From the NCBI RefSeq assembly GCF_009746715.1, contig NZ_VRKW01000003.1, positions 310,001-374,000 of the forward strand: a stretch of DNA of 64,000 bases, written 5' to 3'. The notes beneath the pieces are model-generated. The model was not told where the DNA came from and did not search any database. It was given only the letters and a program-made list of their open reading frames with translations. Source of the stretch: Ketobacter sp. MCCC 1A13808 (GTDB lineage: Bacteria > Pseudomonadota > Gammaproteobacteria > Pseudomonadales > Ketobacteraceae). Below are positions 45,155-53,842 of the stretch, one piece after another (position 1 is the stretch's first letter; each line of letters starts with the position of its first letter). The position numbers were made by a program, and so were the translations under genes.

Positions 45155-45562
45155 ATGGCCAGCCAATTACTGCTTCCTATGTTTGCGCATATGCTATGGA
45201 CTGCATTTTTATACGTGGCTCTGACTATAATGAGAGCGCCCGGAATATGGCGCGTCGGGGCTCGCCAGGATGGCACTAATCCCTGGGCTGAATTTGAGCC
45301 AAAGGTGGCTGCCAACCTCTCTAATCAATTTGAATGGCCGCTCTTTTTTTATGTGATTTGCGTGTTGTTAATGTCATCCGATTTTACCTATTTTTCGGGG
45401 TATACAGGTTTGGCTTGGGTTTTTGTCGGTGGTCGCGTGATTCATAGCTATGTTCAAATTTGCACTTCAAATATTAGGCTTCGGGGTTTGCTATTTACTA
45501 TTAATTTCACAGCGGTTTTGGCTATGTGGGGGATTCTTATATGGAACTATGCTGTTGGCTAG
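45155..45562 (+). CDS. MAPEG-family membrane protein
   Basis: About 135 residues, four transmembrane helices. I use ATG 45155 because GGGAA lies nine bases upstream; ATG 45146 would sit directly on it. The family motif NLSNQFEWPLFFY and GRVIHSYVQ are visible. MAPEG proteins include glutathione transferases and eicosanoid enzymes; many bacterial members are uncharacterised. Neighbouring GFA and small exported proteins do not define a pathway. Confidence 0.88.
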   Translation: MASQLLLPMFAHMLWTAFLYVALTIMRAPGIWRVGARQDGTNPWAEFEPKVAANLSNQFEWPLFFYVICVLLMSSDFTYFSGYTGLAWVFVGGRVIHSYVQICTSNIRLRGLLFTINFTAVLAMWGILIWNYAVG

Positions 45563-45623
45563 CGGGTGTCGGCATCGCAATATAAATTTTGCTGTTTTTA
45601 TTTAAAAATAACGAGGGATCCAG

Positions 45624-46016
45624 ATGAAAATTATTGTACGGTTAGTGGCGTTGATTGCAGCTTTAAACGCGGGCACGGTAGTTGCTGACGAATTCAGCAT
45701 GCCGTTTGGCCTGGCTGCTATACCGGGTGCGAGATTGGCTATCAGCGACGCCTATGATACCGCAGGGGGGGATCGCGAGGAATCGATAGCCAGATTCGGC
45801 ACTCAGGTTGCACGGGAAGAGGTCATCTCTTTTTATCGCAATGCGCTCTAAGAGGCGCGATTTGAAATTTATTCATCGTCCGATAGACCGGACTATGCCA
45901 TGATCGCCGGTAAGCGAGATGATGACCGAATTACGGTTTATTATAAGAACCAAAGCGATTGGGTTGAAGCCGATGAAGGAGAGCTTTCAGTAAAGGCAGA
46001 GTATAACAAGCAGTAG
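45624..46016 (+). pseudogene. Small exported protein interrupted by an in-frame stop
   Basis: The frame starts at ATG 45624 (GAGG upstream) with a signal peptide (ends GTVVADE). It runs to a TAA at 45849-45851 after YRNAL. The same frame continues without another stop for 54 codons (EARFEIYSSSDRPDYAMIAG, DDRITVYYKNQSDWVEADEG) to TAG 46014. The downstream part reads as ordinary protein, so one nonsense change probably split a 130-residue gene. A sequencing error is an alternative. The family is not recognised. Confidence 0.7.
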
Positions 46017-46372
46017 CGACCACAAAAATGCCATTGGCGAATACGGCATTGCGGCAAAACTATGTTGGGTTGAGGAAGTCAGATTGTGAATTATGGGGCG
46101 TGGTATGCTTAAACGAAAAGGACATCGCTATATTGACGTTGAGTCCGGCAAATCCATAGATGCGTGGTTTCCTTATCAGGGGCATCCAATGTGTTGTTTC
46201 GCAGACACAGTCAGACCGGCCAGGTTGAAGTGTTACCTGCCAATTCCACGGTTTGGGGTGGTTTAAATTCAGACCTGCATAGTAACGATTAGCCGCCAAA
46301 AGATCACAGGTTTTGGCAAACTCGTTTTGGGAGTCGGTTTATTCCAATAAAGAGCAGAGAGGATTTCTTACG
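46017..46372. other. Gap with weak coding traces
   Basis: About 350 bp before the chromate transporter. Two plus-strand frames carry protein-like stretches: 46093-46266 (GHRYIDVESGKSIDAWF) and, one frame off, 46191-46289 (GQVEVLPANSTVWGGL). They might be pieces of one frameshifted small gene, or chance. I see no confirmed gene here. Confidence 0.3.
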
Positions 46373-47698
46373 TTGCTTAAAGAAGTAGAGGGTCGGCAGG
46401 AGATCACGTTCAAAGAAGCGTTCGCAGTCTGGGTGCGCATTGGTCTGCTCAGTTTTGGGGGGCCGGCGGGTCAAATTGCGTTGATGCACCGAACCATCGT
46501 GGACGAAAAGAAGTGGCTGGATGAATCCCGCTTCTTGCATGCGTTGAACTATTGCATGTTATTGCCGGGACCGGAAGCTCAACAATTGGCGACCTATATT
46601 GGCTGGCTGTTACACGGGGTCAGAGGTGGGCTGGTTGCGGGGCTGCTTTTTATCTTGCCGGGCGCATTGGCGATTTTTGTACTGTCCTGGATTTATGTAG
46701 TGTATGGGGATTTGGCCATTACCGAGGGGGTGTTCTTCGGGCTGAAAGCGGCCGTGCTGGCGATCGTTTTACAGGCGTTGATTCGTATCGGGCGCCGAAC
46801 TTTGCAGGGCATCCTGAAGCCTGCGCTTGCGGTCGGCGGTTTCGTGGCGCTGTTTGTGTTCAGTTTGCCTTTTCCCTTGGTTGTTTTGAGCGCGGGTATC
46901 ATCGGTTACCTGGTTGCCCGTTGGTCGGCCCCCGATGCCAGCAGGCAACCCAGGCCAGACGCTTTCACTGAAACTACCCTCAGGCCCGGCACCCAACAGG
47001 CGGCGCTGTGTTGTCTGTTATTGTGGGGGCTGACGGTGGCTGCGTTATTTATGGTTTTGGGCGACGAGAGCGTGTTTACCCAGATTGCGGTTTTTTTCTC
47101 GAAGATGGCAACGGTCACTTTCGGGGGAGCGTACGCGGTGCTGAGCTACGTAGCACAGCAAGGCGTGGAAACTTTCCAGTGGCTTGAACCGGGTGAAATG
47201 CTGGAGGGGTTGGGGCTGGCGGAGACCACACCAGGGCCCCTGATTTTGGTCACCCAGTTCGTTGGCTTTCTGGCTGCATACCGGGATGGGGCTGGCGAAC
47301 CCAGTCTGTTGATGGCGTCCGCGGGTGCGTTGCTCACGACCTGGGTTACGTTCTTACCCTGCTTTCTCTGGATTTTTGCCGGTGCACCTTATGTAGAAAA
47401 ATTACGTAATAACCATGGGCTTTCCTCCGCTTTGTCCGCCATTACGGCGGTGGTGGTGGGGGTGATCGCCAACTTGGCATTATGGTTCGCGGTAAATGCA
47501 GTGTTTGGAGAGCATCAGCGGTTCACCACCGGGTGGGGCATTAACATGCAACTGCCGGTGCTGGACAGCATAAATGCACCGATGATGACGTTGGCGGTGA
47601 TCGCAATGGTGTGTGCTTTCCGGCTAAAAATGGCCATGTTGCCATTGCTGGGTACTTGCGCCACATTAGGTGTCCTTTGGGTTTTTTGGACGCAATGA
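46373..47698 (+). CDS. chrA: ChrA-type chromate efflux transporter
   Basis: About 441 residues of the CHR family, two-domain form with about 10-12 TM helices. First half: TFKEAFAVWVRIGLLSFGGPAGQIALMHRTIVD; second half repeats the motif as FFSKMATVTFGGAYAVLSYVAQQGVE, with ETTPGPLILVTQFVGFLAA. I start at TTG 46373, where AGAGGA is nine bases upstream; an upstream TTG at 46313 lacks a good site. It overlaps the convergent gene by 33 bp. Chromate export is the family function; the actual ion is inference. Confidence 0.85.
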   Translation: MLKEVEGRQEITFKEAFAVWVRIGLLSFGGPAGQIALMHRTIVDEKKWLDESRFLHALNYCMLLPGPEAQQLATYIGWLLHGVRGGLVAGLLFILPGALAIFVLSWIYVVYGDLAITEGVFFGLKAAVLAIVLQALIRIGRRTLQGILKPALAVGGFVALFVFSLPFPLVVLSAGIIGYLVARWSAPDASRQPRPDAFTETTLRPGTQQAALCCLLLWGLTVAALFMVLGDESVFTQIAVFFSKMATVTFGGAYAVLSYVAQQGVETFQWLEPGEMLEGLGLAETTPGPLILVTQFVGFLAAYRDGAGEPSLLMASAGALLTTWVTFLPCFLWIFAGAPYVEKLRNNHGLSSALSAITAVVVGVIANLALWFAVNAVFGEHQRFTTGWGINMQLPVLDSINAPMMTLAVIAMVCAFRLKMAMLPLLGTCATLGVLWVFWTQ

Positions 47699-48334
47699 TC
47701 GCGCCAGTCTGGTTTGCTTAACCAAGGCGACTATTGCCGCAACCAAACCTGCGAGCAGAATTATGATAATCAACAAAAGCAGAATCGGCAGTGGCATCTG
47801 ATTGCCTGCAATCTTGATCCGAAAATTGGCTTTGGTAGCGGCAATACGGTCCGGTATGGCTGCGAGAAAGGCTTCACTGGTCTGGATAGTAAAATAATCA
47901 CGTCGGCTCCGATACCGGACGACACTGACAAAGTCCCAGTCACTGTACCCTCTTCGACCCAATGTACTACTAAACAGGGGGTGGGTACCTGCGCTTAGCC
48001 AGATGGGTGCCAGCTGCCTGGTATATTTGTTGAACGCTTCTGTTCCGGTCAGCGCGGGGGAGAGAGCTTCCGCATATTGCGCCTGGTCGTTGAATTTGAA
48101 GGCATTTATGACGTAGAACCCTCTGCCATCATCGGTGGCCATAAAATGCCTGGCTTCTTCAGGATTGAGAAACGCGGCCACAGCCCCTTTTTGCTGACTC
48201 AGCTGTTGGAGAAAATAGTCCTGCTCCTCCACTGAAAGCGGGTTTATAGACCCTCGATACCAGGCGGCGAATCCAGCCACAAAAATCAGGGCAGAAACGA
48301 GCAAAACATTGCTCAATGTGAAGAGTCCTTTCAT
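47666..48334 (-). CDS. Membrane-anchored protein with DUF1330-like middle
   Basis: A 222-residue protein with an N-terminal membrane segment (TLSNVLLVSALIFVAGFAAWY) and a C-terminal one (LPILLLLIIIILLAGLVAAIVALV), and a domain between reading FYVINAFKFNDQAQY, DWDFVSVVRYRSRRDYFTI and IPDRIAATKANFRI. This pattern resembles the dimeric alpha-beta barrel of DUF1330-like proteins. AGGGA lies five bases upstream of the start. Overlaps the ChrA 3' end by 33 bp in the opposite direction. Function unknown. Confidence 0.65.
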   Translation of the reverse strand: MKGLFTLSNVLLVSALIFVAGFAAWYRGSINPLSVEEQDYFLQQLSQQKGAVAAFLNPEEARHFMATDDGRGFYVINAFKFNDQAQYAEALSPALTGTEAFNKYTRQLAPIWLSAGTHPLFSSTLGRRGYSDWDFVSVVRYRSRRDYFTIQTSEAFLAAIPDRIAATKANFRIKIAGNQMPLPILLLLIIIILLAGLVAAIVALVKQTRLARSLRPKNPKDT

Positions 48335-48486
48335 TTATTTCCCTGGGCATGACCATGACTTGCAAAATGCAACGCTATTCTTGGCGCTTGTGTTACGTAA
48401 GTGATTTGTGCATGAATACCGTATGAAATCCGGAGCGATGGCACCGGCCGACTATTAAAATCTATTTAGGAGCAAGGAAAAAAGTC

Positions 48487-49896
48487 ATGCATGAGATTAT
48501 TTGTCCTCACTGTACAAAAGCTTTCAAAATTGACGAGGCCGGATACGCTGACATTCTGAAGCAGGTGCGGGACAGTGAGTTTAATCAGCAATTGCACGAG
48601 AGGCTCGAATTGGCTGAGAAAGAGAAGCTGGCTGCGGTGGCGCTGGCAAAGGAGAAGGCCAGCAGCGAGATGCAAAAAGCGGCGGCAGTGAAGGAGAATG
48701 AGATACAGGAATTGCGAGCCAGGCTGGGTGTGGTTGAGGTCGCGCAAAAATTGGCTGTGAGCGAAGCGTTAAAAGAAATTGAGAGAGAGCGCGACACACT
48801 GGCAAATGAAATAAAGCAACTGAAGCAGGAAAACGACGCAGCCTCTAAGTTGGCAACGGCCCAGTATTCAAATCAACTGCAACAGACTGCAGCGAAAAAA
48901 GAGGTGGAAATTCAAGAGCTGAAGGCGACATTACGTGCTAACGAAGTAGCACAACAACACGCTATATCGGAAGCAACCAATGCGGCTGAAAAAATTCGTG
49001 ATCAACTGAAAAGTGATTTGGAGAGGGCTAGACTCGAAAAGCAGTTAGCGGAGCAGTCGCTAAAAGATAAATATGAGACTCAGATAAAGGATCGTGATGA
49101 TGCTATTGAGCGGCTTAAGGATATGAAGGCACGCTTGTCCACCAAAATGGTCGGAGAATCGCTGGAGCAGCACTGCGAAACGGAGTTTAATCGTATACGG
49201 GCCACCGCGTTCCCCAAGGCTTATTTTGAAAAGGATAACGATTCTCGATCCGGTAGTAAGGGGGACTATATCTTTCGGGATTCGAGTGAGACCGGAACGG
49301 AAATCGTGTCGATCATGTTCGAAATGAAAAATGAAAATGATCAGACGGCGACTAAGAAGAAAAACGAAGACTTTTTCAAGGAGCTTGATAAGGATAGAAA
49401 CGAAAAATCGTGCGAGTACGCTGTTCTCGTTTCACTGCTTGAACCGGATAGCGAGCTTTACAATTCCGGGATTGTTGATGTCTCCCATCGCTATCAGAAA
49501 ATGTATGTTGTGCGCCCGCAGTTCTTTATTCCGATCATTACCTTGTTGCGTAACGCGGCGCAGAACGCGCTGAAATATAAAAATGAACTTGCTATTGTCA
49601 AAGCTCAGAATATTGATATCACGAACTTTGAAAACGAACTCGACGAGTTCAAGGCGGGTTTTGCGCGAAATTACGAGCTGGCGTCTAAGAAATTTAAAAC
49701 AGCGATTCAGGAGATCGACAAAACCATCGACCACCTCCAAAAAACCAAGGATGCATTGCTGGGGTCTGAAAACAATCTTCGTCTTGCTAATAATAAGGCC
49801 GATGATTTAAGTGTGAAAAAACTAACGAAGAAAAACCCGACGATGGCTGCAAAATTTGCCGAGCTAAAACACGATGACGCCGGTGGAAGGGAATAG
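48487..49896 (+). CDS. DUF2130-family protein with nuclease-like core
   Basis: A 469-residue protein. N-terminal CPHC (Cys6, Cys9), then a coiled coil from about residue 25 to 220. The core has [10 protein letters not shown] (Asp260) and [10 protein letters not shown] (Glu279, Lys281), i.e. a D...ExK arrangement as in PD-(D/E)XK nucleases, then a second coiled coil (about 390-450). DUF2130 members are of unknown function. No restriction or mobile partner is adjacent. RBS AGGAG and AAGGA upstream. Nuclease role is inference from motif order. Confidence 0.75.
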   Translation: MHEIICPHCTKAFKIDEAGYADILKQVRDSEFNQQLHERLELAEKEKLAAVALAKEKASSEMQKAAAVKENEIQELRARLGVVEVAQKLAVSEALKEIERERDTLANEIKQLKQENDAASKLATAQYSNQLQQTAAKKEVEIQELKATLRANEVAQQHAISEATNAAEKIRDQLKSDLERARLEKQLAEQSLKDKYETQIKDRDDAIERLKDMKARLSTKMVGESLEQHCETEFNRIRATAFPKAYFEKDNDSRSGSKGDYIFRDSSETGTEIVSIMFEMKNENDQTATKKKNEDFFKELDKDRNEKSCEYAVLVSLLEPDSELYNSGIVDVSHRYQKMYVVRPQFFIPIITLLRNAAQNALKYKNELAIVKAQNIDITNFENELDEFKAGFARNYELASKKFKTAIQEIDKTIDHLQKTKDALLGSENNLRLANNKADDLSVKKLTKKNPTMAAKFAELKHDDAGGRE

Positions 49897-49918
49897 CCCG
49901 CTGGATGCCATTGGGTAA

Positions 49919-49947
49919 TCGGGCCAAGTACCTTTACTGGGCCCCGA
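49919..49947 (+). terminator. Hairpin after DUF2130 gene
   Basis: TCGGGCC (49919-49925) pairs with GGGCCCCGA (49939-49947) with small bulges, 23 bp after the stop. There is only a short T-rich tail. Weak terminator candidate. Confidence 0.3.
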
Positions 49948-50117
49948 CTTTGTGATGGGAAATTGAGTAACCGGCGCTGCCACTTTCAAAGCACTAACCA
50001 GTAGTGGCTCTGCTCGGAGATTAGAGGTGTAAACAATTTTTAACCAGGGTATATTATGTCGGGTTATGGTTTATAATCTCAATTTAATTTCAACCATTTA
50101 ACTGTCGGGATACGATT

Positions 50118-50405
50118 ATGTCAAATGAAGGTTACCACGAACCTATTGAAGAACTTACCGCTGAAACCAGAGATATGCACAGAGCGATTACATCATTGAT
50201 GGAAGAGCTGGAAGCGGTGGATTGGTACAATCAGCGGGTTGATGCCTGTAAAGACGAAGAGCTAAAGGCCATTCTCGCCCATAATAGGGACGAGGAAAAA
50301 GAACACGCTGCCATGGTCATTGAATGGATCAGAAGAAAGGATCCCCGGTTCGATAAAGAACTAAAAGATTACCTGTTTACCGACAAGCCGATAGCGCATA
50401 AATAA
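50118..50405 (+). CDS. Encapsulated-ferritin (EncFtn)-like protein
   Basis: A 95-residue ferritin-like helical protein. It shows the ferroxidase residues of the EncFtn group: Glu29, Glu30 and Glu32 in MEELEAVDWY, Trp36, Tyr37, and Glu60/His63 in NRDEEKEHAAM. These align with R. rubrum EncFtn with an offset of two. The N-terminus HEPIEELTAETRDMHRAI is typical. The cargo-loading C-terminal peptide known from encapsulin cargo is not seen; the protein ends KPIAHK. No encapsulin gene lies in the window. It likely oxidises iron, free or packaged elsewhere. Confidence 0.88.
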   Translation: MSNEGYHEPIEELTAETRDMHRAITSLMEELEAVDWYNQRVDACKDEELKAILAHNRDEEKEHAAMVIEWIRRKDPRFDKELKDYLFTDKPIAHK

Positions 50406-50666
50406 AGTACGTCGTAACGTTAGGGCACGAGGTCTTTGAGAGGAGCCTCGGGTTCTTTGGGGGTGCGACTGGTCGTAGTGCCCCCTCAGTCAATTTCACT
50501 TTTTTCCGTTGTGCTGTGCCAGTTGATCGAAGCGGGGAAAAGGCAGAGTCTGTGTATCTTTATCGTCTGGTTTTTTAATCTCTATCTGTACGCAATTTAA
50601 GACATTTTGGGTAAGCACGGCTGCAGCGTTCGATCAGTTATAAGGTCTTTTTAATCCAGGTATCAA
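50406..50666. other. Structured 260-bp gap after EncFtn gene
   Basis: No coding signal. Several GC-rich pairings are possible near 50423-50490, for example AGGGCAC with GTGCCC, and GGGGG with CCCCC just before a stretch ending in a T-run, so a 3' terminator may sit here. The rest is unremarkable. Confidence 0.3.
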
Positions 50667-51128
50667 GTGAATATGTTGAAGGCGCATAATATTAAGAAAA
50701 TAAAATACGTTCTCCTATTATTGGTGGGTTTAACTTACTATTTATTGGGAGGCGATCTGGGCCTCTCTGACTCATCTGTGCCATCGGGTTCGGCTGCTGG
50801 TTCGGAAGTGTATGCAGCCTTTCAGGATAAAAAGAGTGACGTACAGGTGCGTGGCTATGGAACGGTTTCCAGGGTGCTTCCGGATGACCTGAAGGGCAGC
50901 CGGCATCAGAAATTCATACTCGATTTGCCTTCGGGTATTGGTATTTTGGTCGCACACAACATTGATCTGGCTCCGCGCATTCCACAATTGAGAAAAGGCG
51001 ACAAGGTCGCGTTTTTCGGTGAGTACGAATGGAACGATAAAGGCGGAGTGGTCCATTGGACTCACCATGACCCAAGCGCCCGGCACATCGATGGCTGGCT
51101 CGAACACGATGGTGAGAAGTTCCAATAG
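50667..51128 (+). CDS. DUF3465 exported protein
   Basis: A 153-residue protein with an N-terminal membrane signal (IKYVLLLLVGLTYYLLGG). The mature part has the DUF3465 pattern: VRGYGTVSRVLPDDLKGSRHQKFI, a KGDKVAFFGEYEWND strand and WTHHDPSARHIDGWLEHDG near the end. Likely periplasmic with an OB-like fold and unknown function. Starts at an ATG-like codon; monocistronic, converges with the GST. Confidence 0.8.
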   Translation: MNMLKAHNIKKIKYVLLLLVGLTYYLLGGDLGLSDSSVPSGSAAGSEVYAAFQDKKSDVQVRGYGTVSRVLPDDLKGSRHQKFILDLPSGIGILVAHNIDLAPRIPQLRKGDKVAFFGEYEWNDKGGVVHWTHHDPSARHIDGWLEHDGEKFQ

Positions 51129-51144
51129 TCCTGTATAAATTACT

Positions 51145-51762
51145 TCAAGAGCGAGTGGCTGAGTATTTTTTAAATAGCGGGTGTGCTTCCATGTTGGATG
51201 TTAGCGATACCAGGCTGGGGCAGTGCTCCGGCTGAATAGATGAGGCGACCAACTGAGCACCGAAACTCCAGGCGATGGCGGCTGTAATACCGGCTTGGCA
51301 ACAATCACCATCATATCGAGCCGCGTTGTTTTTGACGGCTTGCTCAAGTTCAATAAAGGCGGCGTGGCATTGTCCCTGGACTCTATCAAGCCAGGGTTGA
51401 TGTCGGGTTGATTCTGGTCGTAGCTTTGTTTCGTAAATAATCTGCAGGCATTTTTCCAGTGCAGCCAGCGCAATGCTGACGGTCCGAAAATCGCTCTGTA
51501 ACCATTCAGGCTCCCTAGGCCATAGCGTGTTGCCATTCGAAAGAGCCAGTTCGGCGTATTGAATAATGAGCGACGAGTCCATTATTTTTTCGCCGTTGTC
51601 GAGTATCAGGGTCGGGATTTTCAAGATGGGATTGAGCTTGCCCAGAGCCTGAACATCGATGAAGGGTGATAGTGGTTTGACTTCGAAGGGTAGCTCTAAT
51701 AATTCCAGGGAAATGGCCGTTCTTCTAAAATAGGGGGAATTCGGAACACCGACTAATTGCAT
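51145..51762 (-). CDS. Glutathione S-transferase family protein
   Basis: A 205-residue GST-like protein: N-terminal thioredoxin-like domain (QLVGVPNSPYFRRTAISLELL, KIPTLILDNGEKIMDSSLIIQYAE) and a C-terminal helical domain (SIALAALEKCLQIIYETKLRP). The catalytic residue is uncertain: Ser or Tyr in PNSPYFRR. Typical detoxification gene without a pathway context. Confidence 0.88.
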   Translation of the reverse strand: MQLVGVPNSPYFRRTAISLELLELPFEVKPLSPFIDVQALGKLNPILKIPTLILDNGEKIMDSSLIIQYAELALSNGNTLWPREPEWLQSDFRTVSIALAALEKCLQIIYETKLRPESTRHQPWLDRVQGQCHAAFIELEQAVKNNAARYDGDCCQAGITAAIAWSFGAQLVASSIQPEHCPSLVSLTSNMEAHPLFKKYSATRS

Positions 51763-51892
51763 TGTGGAAGCCTTGTGAAGCGAGTTTGCGTGTTCAGTAT
51801 TCTAGAGGATATTCTCCGGGCCTGGATAGTCCCTTGCGACCAATTCGCTATCGATATATGATTTATATATGTTTCGTATGCAGGTGGCGTAG

Positions 51893-52099
51893 ATGGGTAT
51901 TGTCAAGATAGATGATGAATTGCACGAGGAATTGCGCAAAGCGAGTTCGGTAATGGTGCGTTCAATTAACGCTCAGGCGGAATACTGGATCAAAATTGGT
52001 ATGTTGGCTGAGGCTAATCCGGCCATGACCTACTCCCAGATTGTGAATCACCAAATGAAGCAGGCCGACGTTGATATAAGTGATATTAACGGTGGCTAA
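51893..52099 (+). CDS. ParD-like antitoxin-family protein
   Basis: A 68-residue protein: a ribbon-helix-helix-like start VKIDDELHEELRKASSVM, then RSINAQAEYWIKIGMLAE. This matches the ParD-like antitoxin family (PF11903-type). AGGTGG lies upstream of the ATG. Its 3' end overlaps the methionine aminopeptidase gene. No ParE-type toxin is next to it, so the aminopeptidase is its only partner. Confidence 0.8.
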   Translation: MGIVKIDDELHEELRKASSVMVRSINAQAEYWIKIGMLAEANPAMTYSQIVNHQMKQADVDISDINGG

Positions 52100-52868
52100 G
52101 GTCGTTTTGAAAAGTGCCGGGGAATTGAGCCTGATGCGGGAATCCGGACGGCTTCTGGCCGCGGTTTTTGGTTATCTTGATGGTCAGATCGAAGCCGGAA
52201 TGTCGACGATGGATATTAATAATCTGGCTGAGCATTATATAGTACAGCAACTTAAGTGCCGCCCAGCCAGTAAAGGCCAGTACGGTTACCAGTACGTGCT
52301 GAATACCTCAGTAAACAATGTGGTGTGTCATGGTGTGCCTTCCCGCGTTCAGAAACTGAAGCCGGGTGATATTGTCAATGTTGATATTACGCTGGAACAC
52401 CGTGGCTTTATCGCCGATTCCAGCAAAATGTATCTGATTGGTGTTGTGTCACCACTGGCGAGGCGCTTGGTTTTAACAACCTATGAGGCAATGTGGGAAG
52501 GAATACGGGCGGTGCGGCCAGGGGCTACTCTGGGTGATGTTGGGCACGCTGTTCAGCGGTATGCGGAAATGCATGGATATTCGGTTGTGCGTGAGTACTG
52601 CGGCCATGGCATTGGTCGGGAGATGCACGAGGAGCCCCAGGTATTGCATTACGGTCAGCGGGGTAAAGGCCTGCTCTTGCAGGAAGGTATGACTTTCACG
52701 ATCGAGCCGATGATCAATCAGGGTAAAGCAAAAGTTAAAACAAAGAAGGATGGCTGGACAGTGGTAACAAGCGACAAAAGGTTGTCCGCGCAATGGGAGC
52801 ACACGATAGCCGTTACAGCAGGTGGCTATGAAGTGCTGACGCTTAGGGATGAAGAGCGGACAGCATAG
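52092..52868 (+). CDS. map: Methionine aminopeptidase type I
   Basis: About 258 residues; the start may be GTG 52080, GTG 52092 or TTG 52107, and 52092 gives the usual N-terminus (AKVVLKSAGELSLMR). Metal ligands: Asp in VNVDITLEH, Asp in IADSSKMY, His in CGHGIGREMH, Glu in TIEPM, Glu in QWEHTI; substrate His in VCHGVP. It removes the N-terminal Met from proteins. All early starts lie within the ParD-like gene, so the two are translationally coupled. It lacks the usual rpsB neighbour, so it may be a second, accessory Map. Confidence 0.92.
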   Translation: MAKVVLKSAGELSLMRESGRLLAAVFGYLDGQIEAGMSTMDINNLAEHYIVQQLKCRPASKGQYGYQYVLNTSVNNVVCHGVPSRVQKLKPGDIVNVDITLEHRGFIADSSKMYLIGVVSPLARRLVLTTYEAMWEGIRAVRPGATLGDVGHAVQRYAEMHGYSVVREYCGHGIGREMHEEPQVLHYGQRGKGLLLQEGMTFTIEPMINQGKAKVKTKKDGWTVVTSDKRLSAQWEHTIAVTAGGYEVLTLRDEERTA

Positions 52869-52908
52869 TGGGCAGTTGAAATAGTTTCGACTGTGTTGTC
52901 ATCTGCTA

Positions 52909-52947
52909 CCGGGTTGGCCTTCTACATCAAGCAGAAGTCTAACCCGG
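52909..52947. terminator. Bidirectional hairpin between map and ompW
   Basis: CCGGGTT (52909-52915) pairs with AACCCGG (52941-52947), with an inner CTTCT/AGAAG stem (52919-52923, 52933-52937). It lies between the convergent map and OmpW genes, 41 bp after map and 15 bp before the OmpW stop. Confidence 0.5.
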
Positions 52948-52961
52948 GTTTGCGGGTCAGT

Positions 52962-53702
52962 TTAAAACGTATAGCCGAGGGAAAGGCTGTAGAGACTGGG
53001 GTCTACATCAATAGAAATTTTTTGTGAGCTGGGAGGAAACCCGTTTACGTTTACCGTGTTGCTGATGTCGGCTGTGACATCGTAATACGAGTACGACAAA
53101 TCGATTAGCCAATTTGCCGCAAAGCTGTGGCTCACGCCCAGTTTGAAAGCCGCACCGATTGAATCATCAATTTCGCCTGCCGCGGATGCTTGTCCGGAAG
53201 CAATTAGCTGTTGGGCCAAAACAGGCCCGACGACACCTGAAAGCAGGGAAAAGGTATAACCTTCGTACACTTCCACATCGACGAATTTGGTGTAGTTGAC
53301 CCCCAAGCCAGCATAAACATTCCAGCCGCCCTGGAGCGGATAGCGGTAGATTGCCAGAAAGGTGGGTGCCAGGGATTTTGACTCACCGACTTCACCCAGA
53401 TCCTGCCCGCTGGCCTGTGCTTTGAGCTTGACTGTCGGTGGAATCCCCACTGCCAGTTCAAACGTCCAGTTTTTATTGAAGTTGTAGTCGTAGGTTAATA
53501 AAAACGTGTCAACATTTTTGGCGCCAGCGGTAATGCCTGCCGGCACCCCATCACCCTGCAGCTGACCGGAGTCGTTGGCGAAATCGGTATAGCCGTATCC
53601 AGCTTTAACCGTGTGCATGCCTGTTGCCTGGGATTGGGCTGATAGCCCCATTAAGCCGATGCTTGCCGCTATTGCGACAGACCATTGAAGTGGTCGTCTC
53701 AT
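52962..53702 (-). CDS. OmpW-family outer-membrane protein
   Basis: A 246-residue eight-stranded beta-barrel protein. Signal peptide ends AQSQATG, followed by VKAGYGYTDFAND. Family features: TFELAVGIPPTVKLKA, LAIYRYPLQGGWNVYAGLGVNYTKF, GVSHSFAANWLIDLSYSYYD and the terminal SLSLGYTF with Phe. OmpW-type proteins form narrow hydrophobic channels, sometimes used in uptake of small hydrophobic compounds, which fits the lipid-rich gene content here. Confidence 0.93.
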   Translation of the reverse strand: MRRPLQWSVAIAASIGLMGLSAQSQATGMHTVKAGYGYTDFANDSGQLQGDGVPAGITAGAKNVDTFLLTYDYNFNKNWTFELAVGIPPTVKLKAQASGQDLGEVGESKSLAPTFLAIYRYPLQGGWNVYAGLGVNYTKFVDVEVYEGYTFSLLSGVVGPVLAQQLIASGQASAAGEIDDSIGAAFKLGVSHSFAANWLIDLSYSYYDVTADISNTVNVNGFPPSSQKISIDVDPSLYSLSLGYTF

Positions 53703-53842
53703 GTGTGCGCACTCTGTTTATAGATCTGTCAGATCAGGTTAGCCCAAGTTTCTGATTCATCAATAATTGATCATATTTTGTGCGACTCACGGGTCAGGAT
53801 GCGGCTGGGTGTGAGGTGGTAAACGCATTACCGGGATTGGGG

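Noticed and set aside
51893-52099. Classical ParDE toxin-antitoxin pair
   Set aside because: No ParE-like gene follows; the next gene is methionine aminopeptidase.
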